A stretch of DNA of 12,181 bases from DASUBV01 sp035763085 (GTDB taxonomy: Bacteria; Actinomycetota; Actinomycetes; Streptosporangiales; Streptosporangiaceae), in the NCBI GenBank assembly GCA_035763085.1, contig DASUBV010000096.1, positions 1 to 12,181 of the forward strand, in the 5' to 3' direction. Positions within the stretch are counted from its first letter, which is position 1. Every line of letters begins with the position of its first letter. The notes under the pieces were generated by a model, which saw only the letters and a program-made list of their open reading frames with translations, had not been told where the DNA came from and did not search any database. Position numbers and translations under genes: made by a program. This document shows, piece after piece, positions 1 through 6,283 of the stretch.

Positions 1-1
1 C

Positions 2-139
2 CCGGGCGATGCGGTGGGATGTTTTACGCGCAGTGGCAAAGCGCGAACCATGCTCGGCTGGACAGCCCAGAAGACCGACAAGGATGGCGTGCTGGATTCC
101 CTGGCGTGGGCGCGGAAGCGCCGAGAGGTTCTCGGGTGA
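2..139 (+). CDS. C-terminal fragment of a probable NAD-dependent epimerase/dehydratase (GalE-like); 5' end outside window
   Basis: The frame is open from the window edge and ends at TGA 137-139, giving 45 residues. Visible are PGDA, then KARTMLGW about a dozen residues later, then TDKDGVLDSLAWARKRREVLG at the end. Extended short-chain dehydrogenases of the UDP-glucose 4-epimerase type close in this way: an (R)PGD motif, a helix ending in a K/R-A-R-x-x-LGW block, and a final helix with regularly spaced hydrophobic and tryptophan residues. The catalytic and NAD-binding parts would lie upstream and cannot be seen, so substrate and gene symbol are not assignable. An internal ATG at position 50 is less likely to be a true start, because the homology-like pattern begins before it. 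The call rests on pattern recognition over a short stretch; it could be another extended SDR, or a chance open frame. Confidence 0.5.
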   Translation, partial: PGDAVGCFTRSGKARTMLGWTAQKTDKDGVLDSLAWARKRREVLG

Positions 140-246
140 CCGTGCTCTCATCAGCGCAGCAGGGGAACCGAAACGGTCTTGCTTTCCTGGCTGAGCATGT
201 CCGGCGAGCCGGGGCAGTGCTCTTCATCAGGGCTGCGTTCCGGGGC

Positions 247-267
247 CCATCCTGTGCTGAAGGATGG
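247..267. repeat. 7-bp inverted repeat with 7-base spacer, upstream of menG
   Basis: The arms CCATCCT (247-253) and AGGATGG (261-267) are perfect reverse complements around GTGCTGA. It could be a protein operator or a hairpin in the menG leader. The right arm carries an AGGA core just ahead of an in-frame GTG at 269, so a translational role is possible if that GTG is ever used. No T-run follows, so it does not look like a terminator. Confidence 0.4.
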
Positions 268-274
268 TGTGCGC

Positions 275-302
275 CCGGCTCTGCTCGAGCCGCGAGAGCC
301 GG
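275..302. repeat. 8-bp inverted repeat with 12-base loop just before menG
   Basis: The arms CCGGCTCT (275-282) and AGAGCCGG (295-302) are perfect reverse complements. The 12-base loop contains the palindrome CTCGAG (284-289). The structure ends 17 bases before the menG ATG, and its right arm holds the only purine-rich stretch nearby (GAGAG). It may be a leader hairpin or an operator; neither is shown directly. Confidence 0.4.
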
Positions 303-319
303 TATGCCAGGCTGGCTCT

Positions 320-1018
320 ATGACTCGTGCCCAGCTGGACCGCAAGCCCGGCGAGGTCTCGGCGATGTTCGACATGGTCGCCGAGCGCTATGACCTGCTG
401 AATGACGCGCTGTCGCTGGGCCAGGACCGGTACTGGCGCAAGGTCGTGGCACGGGCGGTCGGGGCCAGGGCCGGGGAGGTGGTGCTGGACCTGGCCGCCG
501 GGACCGGGACCTCGTCGCGGACCTTTACCCGGGCCGGCGCCTACTGCATTGCCTGCGACTTCTCCCAGGGCATGCTGCGGGTCGGCGCCCGCAAGCCGGC
601 GCCATCGGTCCGGTTCGTGGCCGGAGACGCCCTGGACCTGCCGTTCGCCGACGCGTCCTTCGACGCCGTGACCATCTCCTTCGGCCTGCGCAACGTGGCC
701 GACACCGGCGCGGCCCTGGCCGAGCTGCTGCGGGTCACCAGGCCCGGCGGGCGGCTGGTGGTCTGTGAGTTCAGTCACCTGCGGCCGAGCGGCCTGGACG
801 CGCTCTACGGGCAGTACCTGACCCGGGCGCTGCCGGTCATCGCACGGCGCCTGTCACCGAACGCGGAGGCCTACGATTACCTGGCCGAGTCGATCCGCGA
901 CTGGCCCGCGCAGCGCGAGCTGGCGGGCCAGATCGAGGCGGCCGGCTGGGGCGGCGTGCGGTGGCTCAACCTGTCGTTCGGGGTGGTGGCGCTGCACCTG
1001 GCGCGCCGTCCCGGATAG
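320..1018 (+). CDS. menG: Demethylmenaquinone methyltransferase (MenG/UbiE family)
   Basis: This enzyme is the SAM-dependent C-methyltransferase that converts demethylmenaquinone to menaquinone, the last ring step of menaquinone synthesis, in the cytoplasm or at the membrane face. The 232-residue product has the family's usual length. The class I methyltransferase SAM-binding loop VLDLAAGTG is at residues 55-63, an acidic residue at the end of strand two is in CDFSQGML (79-86), and the UbiE signature FGLRNV is at 121-126. The N-terminus MTRAQLDRKP, followed by FDMVAERYDLLND, matches actinobacterial MenG starts, so ATG 320 is preferred over the longer reading from 179. Only a weak AGG (309-311) precedes it. 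An in-frame GTG at 269 with AAGGA is an alternative that would add 17 residues. It is followed after 130 bases by menJ and nuo; co-transcription is possible but there is a promoter-like region in between. Confidence 0.93.
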   Translation: MTRAQLDRKPGEVSAMFDMVAERYDLLNDALSLGQDRYWRKVVARAVGARAGEVVLDLAAGTGTSSRTFTRAGAYCIACDFSQGMLRVGARKPAPSVRFVAGDALDLPFADASFDAVTISFGLRNVADTGAALAELLRVTRPGGRLVVCEFSHLRPSGLDALYGQYLTRALPVIARRLSPNAEAYDYLAESIRDWPAQRELAGQIEAAGWGGVRWLNLSFGVVALHLARRPG

Positions 1019-1045
1019 GCGGTCCCGGTGGCCCCGCGCCAGGCG

Positions 1046-1061
1046 CCGGCGGCCGCGCCGG
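1046..1061 (+). repeat. GC hairpin after menG (6-bp stem, GCCG loop)
   Basis: CCGGCG (1046-1051) and CGCCGG (1056-1061) flank GCCG, 28 bases after the menG stop. It could slow polymerase or protect the menG 3' end. There is no T-run, so I do not call an intrinsic terminator. Confidence 0.3.
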
Positions 1062-1092
1062 GCCGCTCGGAGCAAGGGGAGCGGCACCGGAC

Positions 1093-1098
1093 TAGACT
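1093..1098 (+). promoter_or_regulatory. Candidate -10 element (TAGACT) for menJ-nuo
   Basis: TAGACT fits the actinobacterial housekeeping -10 pattern TAnnnT. It would place the transcription start near 1104-1106, directly ahead of the Rex-like palindrome. No good -35 is visible 16-19 bases upstream (the area around 1068-1074 is GAG-rich). It is a weak call made mainly on position. Confidence 0.3.
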
Positions 1099-1112
1099 AC
1101 GAAGGAGAACCG

Positions 1113-1132
1113 CTTGTGAAGCGGTTCACAAG
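1113..1132. promoter_or_regulatory. Rex-type operator (TTGTGAA-N4-TTCACAA) ahead of menJ-nuo
   Basis: The palindrome has perfect 8-base arms, CTTGTGAA (1113-1120) and TTCACAAG (1125-1132), around GCGG. All 14 fixed positions of the known Rex consensus TTGTGAAnnnnTTCACAA are matched. Rex is a winged-helix repressor, released from DNA by NADH, that controls respiratory genes such as cydABCD in Streptomyces coelicolor. Its position fits NADH-dependent derepression of menJ and complex I. The core also satisfies the CRP-family pattern TGTGA-N6-TCACA, so a CRP/FNR-family protein cannot be excluded. A site this close to the start codon would act as a repressor site; activator sites usually lie further upstream of the transcription start. 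Confidence 0.7.
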
Positions 1133-1148
1133 ATATTCAGGACGGGTC

Positions 1149-2507
1149 GTGACCGAGCTAGATCCCCCCGTCGGCACGTCGGCGCCGCCGCCGAGCGGCG
1201 GCCAGGCCCCCGCGTCACGCGCTCGACGCCGGGCCGGCGACACGGCCGACATCGCTGACGCCATCATCGTCGGCGCCGGGCCCGCAGGGTCGGCGGCGGC
1301 GTATTACCTCGCCACCGCCGGACTCGACGTGCTGGTGCTGGAGAAGAGCAGGTTCCCGCGCGAGAAGGTCTGCGGTGACGGCCTGACCCCGCGCGCGGTG
1401 AAGGCGCTGACCAGCATGGGCGTCCCGATCGGCGCCGACGAGGGCTGGCTGCGCAACAAGGGCCTGCGGATCATCGGCGGCGGCGGGCGGATCGAGCTGG
1501 ACTGGCCCGAGCTGTCCAACTGGCCGGGCTTCGGCCTGGTGCGGACCCGGCTGGACTTCGACCAGATCCTGGCCCGGCACGCGGAGCAGGCCGGGGCGCG
1601 GGTGATCGAGGGCTGCACGGTCACCGGCCCGGTGCTCGACGACCGGACCGGCCGGATCATCGGCGTCACCGCCCAGGATGGCTCGGCCGGGAAGAACGGG
1701 CCGCCGCGGCAGTTCCGCGGCCGCCTGGTCGTGGCCGCGGACGGCAACTCCTCCCGGCTGTCGGTGTCGATGGGGCTGCGCAAGCGTGACGACCGGCCGC
1801 TGGGTGTCGCCGTGCGGACCTATTACACCTCGCCGCGGCATGACGACGACTATCTCGAGGCCTGGCTGGACCTGTGGGACGGCACCTCGCTGCTGCCGGG
1901 CTACGGGTGGATCTTCGGCATGGGCGACGGGACCAGCAACGTCGGGCTCGGGCTGCTGAACACCTCGGAGTCGTTCCAGAACATCGACTACCGGGCGCTG
2001 CTGCGCAAGTGGCTGGCCGCCATGCCCGCGGAGTGGGGCTTCACCGAGGAGAACCGGACCCAGCCGATCCGCGGCGCGGCCCTGCCGATGGGCTTCAACC
2101 GCACCCCGCATTACACCAGGGGCCTGCTGCTGGCCGGCGACTCGGGCGGGATGGTGAACCCGTTCAACGGCGAGGGCATCGCCTACGCGCTGGAGGCGGG
2201 CGAGCTGGCGGCGCGGACCATCGTCCAGGCTCTGGCCAGGCCCTCAGCGGCGAGCGCGGAGCGCGTCCTGCAGGCGTATCCGCGCATTCTCAAGGACCAC
2301 TACGGTGGCTACTACACGCTCGGCCGGCTCTTCGTGGAAATGATCGGCAAGCCGTCGTTCATGCAGTTCGCGACGAGGCACGGCATCAAGCGTCCGTGGC
2401 TGATGCGCTTCACCATGAAGCTGCTCGGCAACCTGACCGAGACCCGCGGTGGCGATGCGGCCGACCGGCTGATCAACGCGGTGTCTAAGATGACGCCGGC
2501 GGCATAG
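1149..2507 (+). CDS. menJ: Geranylgeranyl reductase-family FAD oxidoreductase, probable menaquinone side-chain reductase MenJ
   Basis: A flavoprotein of about 452 residues. Seen: the FAD dinucleotide-binding motif VGAGPAGSAAAYYLA (41-55), then EKSRFPREKVCGDGLTPRA, the PGYGWIFGMGDG block matching the PxxYxWxF motif of geranylgeranyl reductases, and the second FAD contact GDSGGMVNPFNGEGIAYALE. This family saturates isoprenoid double bonds. In actinobacteria the member MenJ partly hydrogenates the menaquinone tail, and the position between menG and complex I supports that role. Archaeal-type lipid reduction is the family alternative but unlikely here. Start choice: GTG 1149 has AGGA six bases upstream, begins VTE like homologues I recall, and leaves the Rex-like operator untranslated. 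GTG 1116 has a stronger AAGGAG (1102-1107) at eight bases and would add 11 residues encoded by the operator itself. The stop at 2507 is certain; the start is not. A 63-base gap follows to nuoA. Confidence 0.88.
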   Translation: MTELDPPVGTSAPPPSGGQAPASRARRRAGDTADIADAIIVGAGPAGSAAAYYLATAGLDVLVLEKSRFPREKVCGDGLTPRAVKALTSMGVPIGADEGWLRNKGLRIIGGGGRIELDWPELSNWPGFGLVRTRLDFDQILARHAEQAGARVIEGCTVTGPVLDDRTGRIIGVTAQDGSAGKNGPPRQFRGRLVVAADGNSSRLSVSMGLRKRDDRPLGVAVRTYYTSPRHDDDYLEAWLDLWDGTSLLPGYGWIFGMGDGTSNVGLGLLNTSESFQNIDYRALLRKWLAAMPAEWGFTEENRTQPIRGAALPMGFNRTPHYTRGLLLAGDSGGMVNPFNGEGIAYALEAGELAARTIVQALARPSAASAERVLQAYPRILKDHYGGYYTLGRLFVEMIGKPSFMQFATRHGIKRPWLMRFTMKLLGNLTETRGGDAADRLINAVSKMTPAA

Positions 2508-2526
2508 CCGGATGATTACGACCTCC

Positions 2527-2545
2527 GCCGGGCACACGGCCCGGC
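2527..2545 (+). repeat. 7-bp hairpin in the menJ-nuoA gap
   Basis: GCCGGGC (2527-2533) and GCCCGGC (2539-2545) are perfect reverse complements around ACACG. This is the only gap of any size inside menJ-nuoH. The hairpin ends 25 bases before the nuoA ATG and leaves the AAGGGGG ribosome-binding site (2554-2560) free. It may be an RNA stability or processing element that sets the menJ to nuo ratio; no T-run is present. Confidence 0.35.
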
Positions 2546-2570
2546 AGTCAGGCAAGGGGGTGAAAGGGCG

Positions 2571-2927
2571 ATGAGCCACTATGTGCCGATCCTGATCCTG
2601 GGGATCCTGGCCGCCGTCTTCGCCGTCTTCTCGCTCGTCATGGGCTCGATCTCCGGGCCGAAGCGGTGGAACCGCGCCAAGCTTGAGGCCTACGAATGCG
2701 GAATCGAGCCGACCAGGCAGCCGCAGGGCATCAGGTTCCCGGTGAAGTACTACCTGACGGCGATGCTGTTCATCGTCTTCGATATCGAGATCGTCTTCCT
2801 GTACCCCTGGGCCGTGTACTTCGACCGGCTCGGGGTGTTCGGGCTGGTTGAGATGGTCACCTTCATAGCCACGGTGCTCGTCGCCTACGTCTACGTCTGG
2901 CGGCGCGGCGGCCTGGAGTGGGACTAG
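2571..2927 (+). CDS. nuoA: NADH-quinone oxidoreductase subunit A
   Basis: NuoA is a small membrane subunit of complex I at the junction between the membrane arm and the quinone site. The 118-residue product has three hydrophobic segments (about 5-27, 60-80, 88-110). The family motif YECG (41-44) lies in the loop after helix one, and the conserved acidic patch FDIEIVFLYPW (70-80) is in helix two; the YECG-bearing loop is known to cover the quinone pocket together with NuoH and NuoD. The length is normal. ATG 2571 has AAGGGGG about ten bases upstream. The gene ends two bases before nuoB, so translation is probably coupled. Confidence 0.97.
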   Translation: MSHYVPILILGILAAVFAVFSLVMGSISGPKRWNRAKLEAYECGIEPTRQPQGIRFPVKYYLTAMLFIVFDIEIVFLYPWAVYFDRLGVFGLVEMVTFIATVLVAYVYVWRRGGLEWD

Positions 2928-2929
2928 TC

Positions 2930-3511
2930 ATGGGAATGGAAGAAAAGCTCCCGAGCGGAGTGCTGCTGACGACGGTCGAGAAGCTCGCCGGGTACGCCCG
3001 CAAGAGCTCGGTCTGGCCCGCCACCTTCGGCCTGGCGTGCTGCGCGATGGAGCTGATGTCGACCGGCGGCCCCCGGCACGACCTGGCCAGGTTCGGGATG
3101 GAGCGGGCGTCCAACACCCCGCGGCAGGCCGACCTGATGATCGTCGCGGGCCGGGTCAGCCAGAAGATGGCACCGGTGCTGCGGCAGATCTATGACCAGA
3201 TGTCCGAGCCCAAGTGGGTCATCTCGATGGGCGTGTGCGCCTCCAGCGGCGGCATGTTCAACAACTACGCCATCGTGCAGGGCGTGGATCACATCGTCCC
3301 GGTCGACATCTACCTGCCCGGCTGCCCGCCGCGGCCGGAGATGCTGCTGGACGCGATCGTCAAGCTGCACGACAAGATCCAGAACATGAAGCTGGGCGCC
3401 AACCGCGAGCGGCAGATCACCGAGCTGGAGCAGGCCCGGCTGCGCCGGCTGCCGCTGCTGGCCGGGGTGCCGGGCGCGTCGGCCGGCGGTGAGCCGGGAG
3501 CGGGCCAGTGA
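2930..3511 (+). CDS. nuoB: NADH-quinone oxidoreductase subunit B (N2 cluster)
   Basis: NuoB carries cluster N2, the [4Fe-4S] centre that passes electrons to menaquinone. The four ligands are visible: the tandem Cys pair C37-C38 in FGLACCAMEL, C103 in GVCASSGG, and C132 in LPGCPPRPE. RVSQKMAPVLRQIYDQM and FNNYAIVQGVDHIVPVD are also typical. ATG 2930 gives 193 residues and the usual actinobacterial opening MG(M)EEKLPSG. The GTG at 2918, overlapping nuoA, would add four unconserved residues. GGAG at 2915-2918 is a plausible but distant ribosome-binding site. The C-terminal tail after about residue 150 is low-complexity Ala/Gly/Arg and is not expected to be catalytic. Its last four bases (GTGA) start nuoC. 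Confidence 0.97.
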   Translation: MGMEEKLPSGVLLTTVEKLAGYARKSSVWPATFGLACCAMELMSTGGPRHDLARFGMERASNTPRQADLMIVAGRVSQKMAPVLRQIYDQMSEPKWVISMGVCASSGGMFNNYAIVQGVDHIVPVDIYLPGCPPRPEMLLDAIVKLHDKIQNMKLGANRERQITELEQARLRRLPLLAGVPGASAGGEPGAGQ

Positions 3512-4242
3512 CAGCCAACGGCACCGGCCCCGACAGCGAGGGCCCCGAGCAGGACAAGGCGGCGCTGGCCGGCCGGGATCGGCTGGCCGAGCAGATCAAG
3601 CGGACCGGCATGTTCGGCACGCAGACGACCGGCGACACCTCCGGGTACGGCGGCCTGCAGGTCCGCCGGCCGGTGCCGCTGCCTGCGCAGCGGCCGTACG
3701 GGTCCTACTTCGACGCCATCGCGGACGCGCTGACCGCGGCGCTGGGCGACCCGGCGGCCGGGTTCGGTGATGCCATCGAGCGGGTCGCGGTCGAGCACGG
3801 CGAGTTGACCTTCCACGTCCGCCGCCGCCGGCTGCCGGACGTGGCCAGCAAGCTGCGCGATGACCCCGCGCTGGCCTTCGAGCTGTGCCTGGGCGTGTCC
3901 GGGGTGCACTACCCGGCCGACACCGGGCGCGAGCTGCACGCCGTGTACCACCTGGCCTCGCTGCGGCACAACCGGCGGCTGCGGCTGGAGGTCGCGGCGC
4001 CGGACGCCGATCCGCATATCCCCTCGCTGGCGGAGATCTACCCGACCTGCGACTGGCACGAGCGGGAGACCTGGGACTTCTTCGGCATCATCTTCGACGG
4101 GCACCAGGCGCTGACCCGGATTGAGATGCCCGACGACTGGAAGGGACACCCGCAGCGGAAGGACTACCCGCTGGGCGGCATCCCGGTCGAGTACCGCGGC
4201 GCGACGATTCCGCCGCCAGACGAGCGGAGGTCGTACGAATGA
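3508..4242 (+). CDS. nuoC: NADH-quinone oxidoreductase subunit C (30 kDa subunit)
   Basis: NuoC is a peripheral-arm subunit that packs against NuoD and NuoI and has no cofactor of its own. The 30-kDa signature is complete: YPTCDWHERETWDFFGI at about residues 178-194, then the LTRIEMPDDWKGHP and RKDYPLGG blocks at 202-224. The 244-residue length is typical of actinobacteria, where a disordered polar N-terminal extension (here about residues 1-60) precedes the conserved domain. Start GTG 3508 overlaps the nuoB stop by four bases (GTGA), and its end overlaps nuoD by ATGA. NuoC and NuoD are separate genes here, unlike the fused NuoCD of enterobacteria. Confidence 0.97.
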   Translation: MTANGTGPDSEGPEQDKAALAGRDRLAEQIKRTGMFGTQTTGDTSGYGGLQVRRPVPLPAQRPYGSYFDAIADALTAALGDPAAGFGDAIERVAVEHGELTFHVRRRRLPDVASKLRDDPALAFELCLGVSGVHYPADTGRELHAVYHLASLRHNRRLRLEVAAPDADPHIPSLAEIYPTCDWHERETWDFFGIIFDGHQALTRIEMPDDWKGHPQRKDYPLGGIPVEYRGATIPPPDERRSYE

Positions 4243-5615
4243 CCGCTCACACCGACCACGACACGGTGACCGGGGACACAGTGAACGACGGCACCGGGGC
4301 TGAGGAAGGCCGCGTCTACACCGTCGGCGGCGAGGACTGGGATGAGGTCGTCGCGGCGGCCAGGGACGTCGCCGACAGCGACGCGGAGCACCTGGTCGTC
4401 AACATGGGGCCCCAGCACCCGTCGACGCACGGGGTGCTGCGCCTGATCCTGACGCTGGACGGCGAGACCGTGACCGAGCTGCGGCCGGTCATCGGCTACC
4501 TGCACACCGGCATCGAGAAGAACATGGAGTTCCGTACCTGGACGCAGGGCACCACGTTCTGCACCCGGATGGACTACCTGTCGCCGCTGCACAACGAGGC
4601 GGCGTACTGCCTGGCCGTGGAGAAGCTACTCGGCATCACCGACCAGGTCCCGGACCGCGCCTCGATCATCCGGGTGCTGCTGATGGAGCTCAACCGGATC
4701 TCCTCGCACATGATGGCGATCGGCACCTTCGGCATGGAGCTGGGCGCGACCACGGTCTTCCTGTACGGGCTGCGCGAGCGGGAAAAGGTCCTGGACCTGT
4801 TCGAGCTCATCACCGGCCTGCGGATGAACCACGCGTTCATCCGGCCGGGCGGCGTCGCCCAGGACCTGCCGGCCGGCGCCCTGGAGCGGGTCCGGGAGTT
4901 CCTGGCCGTGATGCCCCGCCAGCTGAGCGAGATCCGGGCCCTGTTCGACGACAACCCGATCTACATCGCGCGGACGAGGGACATCGCGCACCTGGACGTC
5001 ACGGGCTGCATGTCCCTGGGCGTGACCGGGCCGGTGCTGCGCGCGGCGGGCCTGCCCTGGGACCTGCGCAAGAGCCAGCCGTACTGCGGCTATGAGACCT
5101 ACGACTTCGACGTGCCGGTGCGGACCAGCGCCGATGTGTACGGGCGCTACATAGTCCGGATGGACGAGTGCGACCAGTCGCTGCGGATCATCCAGCAGTG
5201 CGTGGACCGCCTGTCGGGCCCCCGCCCGGCCGACGACCCGGTGATGATCGGGAACGCTAAGATCGGCTGGCCCGCCCGGCTCGCCCTGGGCCCCGACGGA
5301 CTGGGCAACTCGCCCGATCACATCGCGCACATCATGGGTCAGTCCATGGAGGCACTCATCCACCACTTCAAGCTGGTCACCGAGGGCTTCCGGGTGCCGG
5401 CCGGGCAGGCCTACGCGGCGATCGAGTCGCCGCGCGGCGAGCTCGGCTGCCACGTGGTCAGCGACGGGGGCACCCGGCCCTACCGCGTGCACTTCCGCGA
5501 CCCGTCATTTACCAACCTGCAGGCGGTGTCGGTGATGTGCGAGGGCGGCATGGTCGCGGACGTGATCGCCGCGGTGGCCAGCATCGATCCCGTGATGGGA
5601 GGCGTCGACAGGTAA
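4239..5615 (+). CDS. nuoD: NADH-quinone oxidoreductase subunit D (49 kDa, quinone site)
   Basis: NuoD forms most of the quinone-reduction pocket of complex I. The loop MGPQHPSTHGVLR holds H60 and H64, and Y113 in TRMDYLS corresponds to the tyrosine that hydrogen-bonds the quinone head group; both features are established for the 49-kDa family. IGYLHTGIEK, GVTGPVLRAAGLPWDLRK and the C-terminal DPVMGGVDR, ending in the invariant arginine, are also present, so the protein is complete. An acidic, poorly conserved N-terminal stretch of about 50 residues ending in DWDEVVAAA is usual in actinobacteria. Its four-base overlap with nuoC (ATGA) and one-base overlap with nuoE (TAATG) suggest coupled translation. 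Confidence 0.98.
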   Translation: MTAHTDHDTVTGDTVNDGTGAEEGRVYTVGGEDWDEVVAAARDVADSDAEHLVVNMGPQHPSTHGVLRLILTLDGETVTELRPVIGYLHTGIEKNMEFRTWTQGTTFCTRMDYLSPLHNEAAYCLAVEKLLGITDQVPDRASIIRVLLMELNRISSHMMAIGTFGMELGATTVFLYGLREREKVLDLFELITGLRMNHAFIRPGGVAQDLPAGALERVREFLAVMPRQLSEIRALFDDNPIYIARTRDIAHLDVTGCMSLGVTGPVLRAAGLPWDLRKSQPYCGYETYDFDVPVRTSADVYGRYIVRMDECDQSLRIIQQCVDRLSGPRPADDPVMIGNAKIGWPARLALGPDGLGNSPDHIAHIMGQSMEALIHHFKLVTEGFRVPAGQAYAAIESPRGELGCHVVSDGGTRPYRVHFRDPSFTNLQAVSVMCEGGMVADVIAAVASIDPVMGGVDR

Positions 5616-6283
5616 TGGCGCTGTCGCAGGAGGCTCGCGCCCGGCTGGAGCCGGACGCCGCGCAGATCATCGCGCGCTACCCGCAGTCGCGGTCGGCGCT
5701 GCTGCCGCTGCTGCACCTGGTGCAGTCGGAGGAAGGCTACGTGTCGGCCGACGGCATCGAGTTCTGCGCCGGGCAGCTCGGGCTGACCGAGGCCGAGGTC
5801 ACGGCGGTCACCTCGTTCTACACGATGTACAAGCGGGAGCCGGTCGGCGAGTACCACGTCGGCGTGTGCACCAACTCCCTGTGCGCGGTGATGGGCGGCG
5901 ACGCCATCTTCGCCGACCTGAAGGAGCACCTGGACGTCGGCAATGACCAGGCCACGGCGGACGGCAAGGTCTCGCTGGAGCACCTGGAGTGCAACGCGGC
6001 CTGCGACTACGCGCCAGTGATGATGGTCAACTGGGAGTTTTTCGACAACATGACCCCGCAGTCGGCCCGGGAGCTGGTGGACGGCCTGCGCTCCGGCGCC
6101 GATGTCGCGCCGACCCGCGGCGCGCCGCGGCTGTGCACCTGGAAGCAGGCCTCGCGGATCCTGGCCGGGTTCCCCGATGGGCAGGCCGCCGGCGGCCACA
6201 CGGCGGGCGAGGCCTCGCTGGCCGGCCTGCGGGCGGCCCGGGAGAACGGCTGGCGCCCTGACCCGCAGGAGGGACAGCAGTGA
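5615..6283 (+). CDS. nuoE: NADH-quinone oxidoreductase subunit E (24 kDa, N1a cluster)
   Basis: NuoE belongs to the NADH dehydrogenase module and carries the [2Fe-2S] cluster N1a in a thioredoxin-like fold. The four ligands C85, C90, C126 and C130 are visible in GVCTNSLCAVMGG and LECNAACDYAPVMMVN. The N-terminal helical bundle with LLPLLHLVQSEEGYVS is also typical. ATG 5615 is chosen because it overlaps the nuoD stop (TAATG) and begins directly at the conserved helix; the reading from 5537 would lie inside nuoD and add an Arg-rich stretch. The product is 222 residues, with a C-terminal extension of about 60 residues that is common in actinobacteria and of unknown role. It overlaps nuoF by GTGA. 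Confidence 0.97.
   Translation: MALSQEARARLEPDAAQIIARYPQSRSALLPLLHLVQSEEGYVSADGIEFCAGQLGLTEAEVTAVTSFYTMYKREPVGEYHVGVCTNSLCAVMGGDAIFADLKEHLDVGNDQATADGKVSLEHLECNAACDYAPVMMVNWEFFDNMTPQSARELVDGLRSGADVAPTRGAPRLCTWKQASRILAGFPDGQAAGGHTAGEASLAGLRAARENGWRPDPQEGQQ

Noticed and set aside
109..122. GGCGC-GGAA-GCGCC hairpin as a terminator of the upstream gene
   Set aside because: It lies within the open frame before the stop codon, has only five pairs, and no T-run follows.
179..319. N-terminal extension of menG from ATG 179
   Set aside because: The 47 added residues are not like any methyltransferase part and cover the repeat-rich leader; MenG proteins begin at MTRAxLD.
1113..1132. Palindrome as a CRP/FNR-family activator site
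   Set aside because: Not excluded, but the flanking TT/AA matches Rex, and the site is too close to both candidate starts for a usual activator position, so Rex is preferred.
1215..2111. Minus-strand open frame opposite menJ
   Set aside because: The composition is that of an antisense shadow and the plus strand has clear flavoprotein motifs.
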